5,922 nucleotides of DNA from Pseudomonadota bacterium. Lineage in GTDB: Bacteria > Desulfobacterota > Desulfobacteria > Desulfobacterales > C00003060. Below are positions 1 through 4,659 of this stretch, one piece after another. How positions within the stretch are numbered: the stretch's first letter is position 1; every line of letters starts with the position of its first letter. The notes beneath the pieces were generated by a model. The model ran no database searches and had not been told where the DNA came from. It saw only the letters and a program-made list of their open reading frames with translations. The stretch is from contig JADFWI010000237.1 of NCBI GenBank assembly GCA_015222985.1, forward strand, positions 1-5,922, given 5' to 3'. Made by a program: the position numbers and the translations under genes.

Positions 1-12
1 ATGTGCAAAGAG

Positions 13-132
13 GTGTTCAGTATCCGACCCAGGGAAGCGATCACTAAATTCATTTTGTTGTAATATCGGAAAATTGAAAACATGTTCAAAATCGGACCTG
101 GAATGGGCTGTAGTGTTCAAAATACAACCCGG
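13..132. repeat. Three degenerate 20-bp direct repeats
   Basis: Three similar units lie in the same orientation at 13-33 (gtgttcagtatccgacccag plus one g), 82-101 (atgttcaaaatcggacctgg) and 113-132 (gtgttcaaaatacaacccgg). The shared core is TGTTCA, then A/T-rich bases, AT, a variable triplet, ACC and a G-rich end. Start-to-start spacings are 69 and 31 bp. The first 145 bases hold no convincing gene and no clear intrinsic terminator for the activator gene that ends at 146. The repeats could be protein-binding sites or a relic end of a mobile element; IS21-family elements carry several similar repeats at each end. No transposase is visible here, so the origin is open. Confidence 0.55.
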
Positions 133-145
133 CCCGCTCACCCAC

Positions 146-2413
146 TCAGCGCTGGATATTGTGCTTTTTGAGCTTGCTGTAAAGTGTTCCCCTGCTGATA
201 TTTAACAGCCGAGCGGCTTCATGCTTGTTCCAGTTGCATTCGCGCATCACACTCACGATGAGATTCCTTTCGTTTTTTTCCAAGGCGTATTCCTTTTGCA
301 TGCCTTGTCCCAGCAGGATTCGCATTTTCTCAGGGAGATCCTCAACGGCAATGCGGCTCCCAGAGGCCAAAACCACGGATCTGGCCACACTGTTTTCAAG
401 CTCCCTCACGTTTCCCGGCCAGTCATACTCCATCATTGATTTCATAGTCTCCGAGTCAAATCCGGTGATGTCTTTTCCTTCAATAAGGCAATACGTTCTC
501 AGGAAATGATTGGCCAGCAGGGGCACATCCGTGATACGTTCCCGTAAGGCAGGCAGTTCCGTCGTCATAACGTTCAGACGATAGTAGAAATCTTCCCGCA
601 GGCGCCCTGCTCTCATTTCCTTTTCAATGTCTTTATTAGTAGCCGCAATAACCCTGACATTGACCTCCACAGGACGGTCTCCTCCCACACGCTCGAAACT
701 CCTTTCCTGTAAGAATCGCAGCAGAAGCACCTGAGTCTCTAGCGGCAAATCGGCCACTTCGTCCAAAAAAAGAATGCCCCCCTGGGCCCTTTCCAACCGC
801 CCCCGCCTTTGGCTGAGAGCCCCTGTAAAGGCCCCCTTTTCATGCCCGAAAATCTCTGAGTGAACCAAGGTCGGGACAAACGAAGAGCAGTCCGCCACAA
901 TGAACGGAGTCTCCTTGTATTTACCTGCCGCATGGATGGCGCGGGCCACAAGCTCCTTTCCAGTGCCGCTCTCTCCCGTAATCAGGACAGTACTTTTTGA
1001 GTCGGCCACAGATTGGATCAGCCGGTAGATTTCCTGCATGGGCCGGCTTCGGCCAACAATCCCCATGAACTTATCTGGTCCAGTCAACTGCTTTCTGAAT
1101 GCCTCTTCCCTAACCTCTTTGGAAATCTGATAACGGATCACACCGGAAATCTGCCGGATTAGGGTTTCAACAAATATCAAATCGTCTTCCACTTCTATGG
1201 CCAAAGAAGATGAAGCGAGCATATAAAGACCGTGGCACCTGTCCTCAACTTTGATAGGCACGGCCATCCAGGTACGAAATCCGTCTGCCAGATCCTCTAT
1301 AATTGCCGGGCAATCCCCGTTTTTCGTTCCTGAGCAAGTTGACTTCATTTTTTCTGCAGTGAGGAACCTTAACAGGGCGTCTTCCAACTTTAGCTTCTTG
1401 ATTATCCTTTCGGCTCGATCATAGCAGGTTGCTCTGTTTCCCCCTTTCTCCGCCCGAGGGAAATAGAAACCGTCTCGATCTGGAGTTAGCAGGAACATCC
1501 ATGCATCGAAGCCGGGGTAAAAATCTTCCATCATATCCTGGAGGACACGACACATGCCGTTTAAATTGTATTCCTTGGTCACTCTCAAAAAAACGCGACT
1601 TATGGCTTGAAGTTCGTTATGCCTTCTTTTGAGTTCCCTCTCGCTCTCCTGCAGTACTTCCTCGGCCTGCTTGCGCTCAGTAATATCCTTCATGTGTTCG
1701 ATGATGCCCACCACACGGCCATCGGGATTCTTGAGAGGAAATGCAGAAAGATCGAACCACTGTGTCGTATCCTCTTCTGACGGATAAGGCACAATCTCGC
1801 CGTGTGCCTCGCCTGTCTGAAGGGTACAAAGTGACGGGCATCCAGGACATGGAGACTCCCTTTTCTGGTAGGTCTCGTAGCATTTCTTTCCAACCAGCGG
1901 CATATGACATGCATACATCTTCTCCGTCCAAGCATTCACCCGGATAATATTGAATTCACAATCCAGAACAGTCATCCCGTCCTGTATGGCGTCAAAGACA
2001 CTTTGGAGGAAACGACCGTCCTGCCGCAAGGCATCTTCCGTCCGCCTGCGCTCGGCAATCCTTTGTTCTTCAATTTGAAAAATATCCCAGAAAAGACGAG
2101 CAGCGACATGGTCCATCAATCGGACGTGGTCTGGCTTGGTTTGGGAGATCTTATTGGCTACATCGTCTCGACCAGTTAGCTCGATGATCATATTGAGATT
2201 CTCGAACTTGTATAGATCGTGATAGTCTTTTGTGGTGTAAATGCCCCTTTCCTGAGCGTAGCAGTAACCCACGGTGTTCGGATTGATATCGGCTACCCCG
2301 ATCAGCTTCATTCGAAGCTCCTTGGACTTGTCGGAAAATATCATATCCATAACCGCCCTGCACCCCGGACCTCCACCCACAATGGCTACGTTGAGTTTTT
2401 TATCTTGTTTCAT
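146..2413 (-). CDS. Sigma-54-dependent transcriptional activator with Rossmann-like, PAS and GAF sensor domains
   Basis: This is a bacterial enhancer-binding protein that would use ATP hydrolysis to open promoters held by RNA polymerase-sigma-54. Counting from the ATG at 2413 (755 residues): a Rossmann-like nucleotide-binding domain at about 6-115 (GGGPGC at 13-18, acidic residue D42 ending strand 2); a short coiled coil; a PAS/PAC domain at about 133-245 with cysteines C178, C189, C192 and C196; a second coil; a GAF domain at about 270-427; then the AAA+ domain at about 448-690. The AAA+ motifs are intact: Walker A GESGTGKE at 480-487, the sigma-54 contact loop GAFTGA at 527-532, Walker B LFLDE at 548-552 and REDFYYRL with candidate arginine fingers at 606-613. 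A Fis-type helix-turn-helix closes the protein at about 725-753. No receiver domain is present. The start is chosen because AAGGAG (2420-2425) lies 6 nt upstream; an ATG at 2416 is the alternative and the longer reading to 2452 would swallow the ribosome site. The target genes are unknown. Confidence 0.95.
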   Translation of the reverse strand: MKQDKKLNVAIVGGGPGCRAVMDMIFSDKSKELRMKLIGVADINPNTVGYCYAQERGIYTTKDYHDLYKFENLNMIIELTGRDDVANKISQTKPDHVRLMDHVAARLFWDIFQIEEQRIAERRRTEDALRQDGRFLQSVFDAIQDGMTVLDCEFNIIRVNAWTEKMYACHMPLVGKKCYETYQKRESPCPGCPSLCTLQTGEAHGEIVPYPSEEDTTQWFDLSAFPLKNPDGRVVGIIEHMKDITERKQAEEVLQESERELKRRHNELQAISRVFLRVTKEYNLNGMCRVLQDMMEDFYPGFDAWMFLLTPDRDGFYFPRAEKGGNRATCYDRAERIIKKLKLEDALLRFLTAEKMKSTCSGTKNGDCPAIIEDLADGFRTWMAVPIKVEDRCHGLYMLASSSLAIEVEDDLIFVETLIRQISGVIRYQISKEVREEAFRKQLTGPDKFMGIVGRSRPMQEIYRLIQSVADSKSTVLITGESGTGKELVARAIHAAGKYKETPFIVADCSSFVPTLVHSEIFGHEKGAFTGALSQRRGRLERAQGGILFLDEVADLPLETQVLLLRFLQERSFERVGGDRPVEVNVRVIAATNKDIEKEMRAGRLREDFYYRLNVMTTELPALRERITDVPLLANHFLRTYCLIEGKDITGFDSETMKSMMEYDWPGNVRELENSVARSVVLASGSRIAVEDLPEKMRILLGQGMQKEYALEKNERNLIVSVMRECNWNKHEAARLLNISRGTLYSKLKKHNIQR

Positions 2414-2419
2414 CATTTG

Positions 2420-2425
2420 CTCCTT
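2420..2425 (-). promoter_or_regulatory. Ribosome binding site of the sigma-54 activator
   Basis: Read on the minus strand this is AAGGAG, 6 nt before the ATG at 2413 and 3 nt before the adjacent ATG at 2416. The spacing favours 2413. It argues against an upstream ATG at 2452 that is in frame. Confidence 0.75.
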
Positions 2426-2458
2426 CGTAATTGAACAAATGCAAAAGATCACGGAAGG

Positions 2459-2475
2459 TGTCCCTCACAGGGACA
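2459..2475. promoter_or_regulatory. 17-bp dyad in the activator leader, possible operator
   Basis: TGTCCCT and AGGGACA form a perfect 7-bp inverted repeat around CAC. It sits 43-62 bp upstream of the activator start codons, in the leader or promoter region. No convincing -35/-10 or -24/-12 pair was found beside it. It could be an operator for autoregulation or a small RNA hairpin; the sequence alone does not decide. Confidence 0.4.
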
Positions 2476-2534
2476 AAAGGTATCCTGTATGATTGATGAA
2501 TGGCGGGAAAACTCTCTAAAGATGACTCCGAAAG

Positions 2535-2558
2535 TCCTGACCGGAGACCCGGTCAGGA
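2535..2558 (-). terminator. Perfect 10-bp hairpin after the receiver gene, possible terminator or attenuator
   Basis: The arms tcctgaccgg (2535-2544) and ccggtcagga (2549-2558) are perfect complements with a 4-base loop. The hairpin begins about 31 bp beyond the stop codon of the minus-strand receiver gene and lies upstream of the sigma-54 activator gene. On the minus strand it is followed by CTTTCGG, so the U-tract is poor and factor-independent termination would be weak. It may instead be a partial terminator or an RNA-processing or stabilising stem between two cotranscribed genes. Confidence 0.5.
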
Positions 2559-2589
2559 TAATTCTCAAATTGTATAACGCTGCGAGGCC

Positions 2590-3021
2590 TTACTCTTTCA
2601 AGGCTTCTTTGACGGCCTTTAGCAACTCAACTACATCAATAGGCTTTTCAATATAACCGTCAGGTACTGTGTATTTTGTCAAGCCCGTAGTCTCGACGAA
2701 TTTTTTCTCATCCCGCATGGGCTGTTTGTACATGAAGTTTCTGAAATCCACGCCCGTCACTTCGGAGACTCCCGTTACAACGACTACCGGGATGTTGCTC
2801 ATGTCCGGGTCATTTCTCAACTCCTGGAACATGGTAATACCGCTTTTTTTCGGCATCATCAGGTCAAGCAATACCAGATTCGGCTTCTCTTTTCGCAAGA
2901 GTTCAAGCCCCTCAATCCCGTCTTTAGCGGCAATGCTTGTATAGCCGTTTTCCTCCATAACCGCACTAACAAAGGTGATAACATCTGGCTCATCGTCCAC
3001 GATCAATATTTTCTTGGACAT
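2590..3021 (-). CDS. Single-domain (CheY-like) response regulator with extended beta4-beta5 region
   Basis: This 143-residue protein is essentially one receiver domain with no output domain. Visible catalytic residues are the acidic pair D9/D10 (VDDE), phospho-acceptor D53 (LLDLMMP), T83 (VVVTG) and K126 (IEKP), with Y123 near the usual switch aromatic position. Between T83 and K126 there are 42 intervening residues, clearly more than the roughly 20 of CheY-type receivers; the extra part, at about 86-120, is charged and includes MYKQPMRDEKKF. It should be phosphorylated by a histidine kinase and act by protein contact, since it cannot bind DNA by a known domain. The kinases encoded divergently are natural candidates (inference). 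The ATG at 3021 is well supported by a strong ribosome site. The sigma-54 activator lies downstream on the same strand after 176 bp, so cotranscription is possible but interrupted by a hairpin. Confidence 0.95.
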   Translation of the reverse strand: MSKKILIVDDEPDVITFVSAVMEENGYTSIAAKDGIEGLELLRKEKPNLVLLDLMMPKKSGITMFQELRNDPDMSNIPVVVVTGVSEVTGVDFRNFMYKQPMRDEKKFVETTGLTKYTVPDGYIEKPIDVVELLKAVKEALKE

Positions 3022-3025
3022 TTTT

Positions 3026-3035
3026 CTCCTCCTTT
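3026..3035 (-). promoter_or_regulatory. Strong ribosome binding site of the response regulator
   Basis: On the minus strand this reads AAAGGAGGAG, with GGAGG 6 nt before the ATG at 3021. It is the strongest Shine-Dalgarno in the window and suggests this receiver is made in larger amounts than the kinases. Confidence 0.8.
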
Positions 3036-3083
3036 CGATGATAACCGCAAAAAACCCCTATGACTTACTTGACTAGGGACCTG

Positions 3084-3111
3084 AGCATAGCACAAAATGC
3101 CCCGGTTTGAA
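3084..3111 (-). promoter_or_regulatory. Candidate promoter of the response regulator gene
   Basis: On the minus strand TTCAAA (3106-3111) and TATGCT (3084-3089) are separated by 16 bp, each matching the sigma-70 boxes at four of six positions. The predicted leader would be about 55 nt. The same stretch also contains GG-N10-GC, the invariant spacing of a sigma-54 -24/-12 promoter, although the flanking bases fit poorly. Both readings are tentative. Confidence 0.3.
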
Positions 3112-3228
3112 AGAGCTAATTGGAAGAAAAAAGAATACTTTCAATGCACTAGTTTCTTATGATATGTAATCAACTTGTATGAGCTTGAGGACCGGTCAGA
3201 AAAAGCGGTTACATCCGTAGAGGGTGTC

Positions 3229-3255
3229 GTTGACAACAACAACAAAACGGTCAAC
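3229..3255 (+). promoter_or_regulatory. Perfect -35 box TTGACA within a GTTGAC/GTCAAC dyad
   Basis: TTGACA at 3230-3235 equals the consensus sigma-70 -35 box on the plus strand, but the -10 candidates at 17-19 bp (aacatt, cattaa) match only three of six positions. GTTGAC (3229-3234) and GTCAAC (3250-3255) form a 6-bp inverted repeat with a 15-bp spacer, which covers the -35 box and would suit a repressor or activator site. If this is a promoter it would serve the kinase pair through a leader of roughly 270 nt that crosses the 184-bp element. Confidence 0.3.
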
Positions 3256-3325
3256 ATTAAACCTTCCACGGCCGATTGTATATCACCCTATCATTGATCC
3301 TGTCAAGGTCTATGACACAAGAACA

Positions 3326-3509
3326 TTCGTAACAGTTCAGTGCCCATTGCTTTTTCTGTCATTTCGACCCCTTCGCTTGTGTCATTCCGAGCGAAGCGCC
3401 CGCCTTGGCGCGACAGGGGCTCGAGAATATCTCCAGGAGAAGAAACCCGGTCTGGGCCAGGAAGGAATCTTGGTATTACGCTCAGGGCAGGCTGCTGAAC
3501 TGTTACGAA
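3326..3509. mobile_element. 184-bp MITE-like element with perfect 15-bp terminal inverted repeats
   Basis: The ends ttcgtaacagttcag (3326-3340) and ctgaactgttacgaa (3495-3509) are perfect inverted repeats. Allowing a 5-base bulge, the pairing continues inward for TGCCC/GGGCA. Inside are nested structures: cttcgct/agcgaag (3371-3377 with 3390-3396), gcgcc/ggcgc (3396-3400 with 3407-3411), and a 13-bp direct repeat tgtcattNcgaNc at 3357-3369 and 3380-3392. The internal motif tcattccgagcgaagcg resembles intergenic repeats I recall from several bacterial phyla. No transposase is encoded and no target-site duplication is evident, so it would be a non-autonomous element or a repetitive palindrome. 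It fills most of the gap before the PAS kinase and its right edge is 22 bp from that start codon. Confidence 0.6.
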
Positions 3510-3531
3510 GATATTTTGCAATTCATAGAAA

Positions 3532-4659
3532 ATGAAACTAACCGCATCTGAAGATAAATATCGCCTTCTCTTTGATTACGATCCGAATCCGATTTTTATG
3601 GTCGACGTGGAATCGGCCAAGATCCTGGATGCGAACAAGTCCGCCAGCGTTACATATCAATATGACCACGAAAAACTACTGGAAATGTCCTTTCTCGAAC
3701 TGTTCGATGCGGACAGCGCAGATCGACTCTGGGAACATCTTCACGGCTTTTCCAGGAAAGACTCGCTCTTCATCCCCAAGTTGTGGGCCAGGAGGAAGGA
3801 CGGTGAAAATTTCTATATCAATTTCCATTCCCGGACCGGGACATTTCAAGAACTTGAGAATGAGGCATCCGATCTCTTTTACGTTATCCGAACTGTCGAT
3901 ATCACTGAACGTCTTGAACAGGAGGTTCATCTGATCCAGGCCGGCAAAATGGCCACACTCGGTGAGATGTCAACCGGTATTGCTCACGAACTCAATCAGC
4001 CCTTGAATGTAATCAGGGTCGGAGCTGACTTTTTTGCTAAGATGATAAAGCGCGGCCAGAAAATCTCTGATGAACAGTTACTAAAAGTGAGCCGCAATAT
4101 AGGCGAGCAGGTGGACAGGGCCACCAGCATCATCAACCACCTGCGGGAGTTTGGCCGAAAGAGCGACCTGGAAGTATATCCGGTGGACCTCAACGACCCT
4201 ATCCGAGACATATTTACCATCATTGGCCAACAGCTCAGACTGCGAAATATCGAACTGAGTCTGAGATTGGATGAACCCCTCGGCAAGATCCTTGCCGACA
4301 AAAACCGTCTGGAACAGATCTTCCTGAACCTGGTAACAAATGCCAGAGACGCCATGGAGGCAAAGGGGCCGGAAGCAATCAAGAAGCTCACGATTACCAC
4401 ATACCAGGAAAGGAACAAAGTGGTTGCTCTGGTCGCTGACACAGGCGCGGGCATGTCCAAAGAAACTTGCGAGAAAATATTTGAACCCTTTTTCACTACA
4501 AAGGAAGTCGGAAAGGGAACCGGCCTGGGGCTCTCAATTACCTATGGCTTGGTCAAGGATTTCGGGGGCGATATCGAGGTAAAGCTCTCCTCGGATATTG
4601 GCACCATATTTAAGGTTTCCTTTCCGATCCATTCAGAAAAGCGAGGTCTATCAGCTTGA
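3532..4659 (+). CDS. Soluble PAS-domain sensor histidine kinase (NtrB/ZraS-like core)
   Basis: This 375-residue kinase would autophosphorylate on a histidine in response to a signal read by its PAS domain. The PAS domain starts almost at the N-terminus (about 6-125, DKYRLLFDYDPNPIF near its start), followed by a HisKA dimerisation domain with the H-box GIAHELNQPL and phospho-acceptor H152, then an HATPase domain with N-box N266/N270, G1 DTGAGM at 303-308, F-box FEPFFTTK at 317-324 and G2 GKGTGLGLS at 328-336. All catalytic motifs are intact. There is no membrane segment or signal peptide. An in-frame TAG at 3526-3528 blocks any longer reading, and there is no Shine-Dalgarno before the ATG, so the N-terminus looks cut short or frame-shifted compared with kinases that have a coil or further sensor before this PAS. 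The stop overlaps the next gene by 4 nt, indicating coupled translation. Likely partners are the receiver of the next protein and the divergent receiver (inference). Confidence 0.93.
   Translation: MKLTASEDKYRLLFDYDPNPIFMVDVESAKILDANKSASVTYQYDHEKLLEMSFLELFDADSADRLWEHLHGFSRKDSLFIPKLWARRKDGENFYINFHSRTGTFQELENEASDLFYVIRTVDITERLEQEVHLIQAGKMATLGEMSTGIAHELNQPLNVIRVGADFFAKMIKRGQKISDEQLLKVSRNIGEQVDRATSIINHLREFGRKSDLEVYPVDLNDPIRDIFTIIGQQLRLRNIELSLRLDEPLGKILADKNRLEQIFLNLVTNARDAMEAKGPEAIKKLTITTYQERNKVVALVADTGAGMSKETCEKIFEPFFTTKEVGKGTGLGLSITYGLVKDFGGDIEVKLSSDIGTIFKVSFPIHSEKRGLSA
4643..4647 (+). promoter_or_regulatory. Ribosome binding site deciding a TTG start
   Basis: GAGGT lies 8 nt before TTG at 4656, inside the end of the PAS kinase gene. 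It supports TTG as the start of the receiver-kinase gene; the receiver fold begins directly after it (TKILVIDDE), and no ATG is available at that point. Confidence 0.65.

Larger units (their letters stand above)
3022..3531. other. 510-bp divergent intergenic region
   Basis: This gene-free stretch separates the minus-strand receiver from the plus-strand kinase operon. From left to right it holds the receiver ribosome site and candidate promoter, an A/T-rich part at about 3115-3180 with no clear feature, an 8-bp palindrome gaccggtc at 3190-3197, the TTGACA dyad at 3229-3255, and the 184-bp inverted-repeat element. A 103-codon GTG-initiated reading frame (3224-3535) crosses it, but most of that frame is the repeat element and I do not consider it a gene. 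Confidence 0.7.

Noticed and set aside
13..132. CRISPR array
   Set aside because: There are only three degenerate 20-bp units with unequal spacing (69 and 31 bp start to start) and no cas genes in the window.
146..2413. Activator as a classical NtrC-type response regulator
   Set aside because: The N-terminal domain has a glycine-rich Rossmann motif and lacks the acidic pair, phospho-aspartate and lysine of a receiver.
2414..2452. Longer N-terminus for the sigma-54 activator (ATG at 2452)
   Set aside because: The extension MIFCICSITKEQ is unlike the fold that follows and runs through the AAGGAG ribosome site at 2420-2425, so the start at 2413 is preferred.
3022..3531. tRNA, riboswitch or small RNA gene in the divergent region
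   Set aside because: No cloverleaf, conserved riboswitch core or promoter-plus-terminator pair could be recognised; the structure seen is explained by the terminal inverted repeats of the element.
3224..3535. 103-codon plus-strand frame starting with GTG and ending in an ATGA overlap with the PAS kinase
   Set aside because: The overlap looks like translational coupling, but GAGG touches the GTG directly, and more than half of the frame is the 184-bp inverted-repeat element; its CHSERS-type sequence is typical of translated intergenic repeats.
3996..4496. 166-codon minus-strand frame inside the PAS kinase
   Set aside because: It is antisense to an intact kinase with all catalytic motifs, and its serine/arginine-rich sequence shows no domain; it is a shadow of the real gene.
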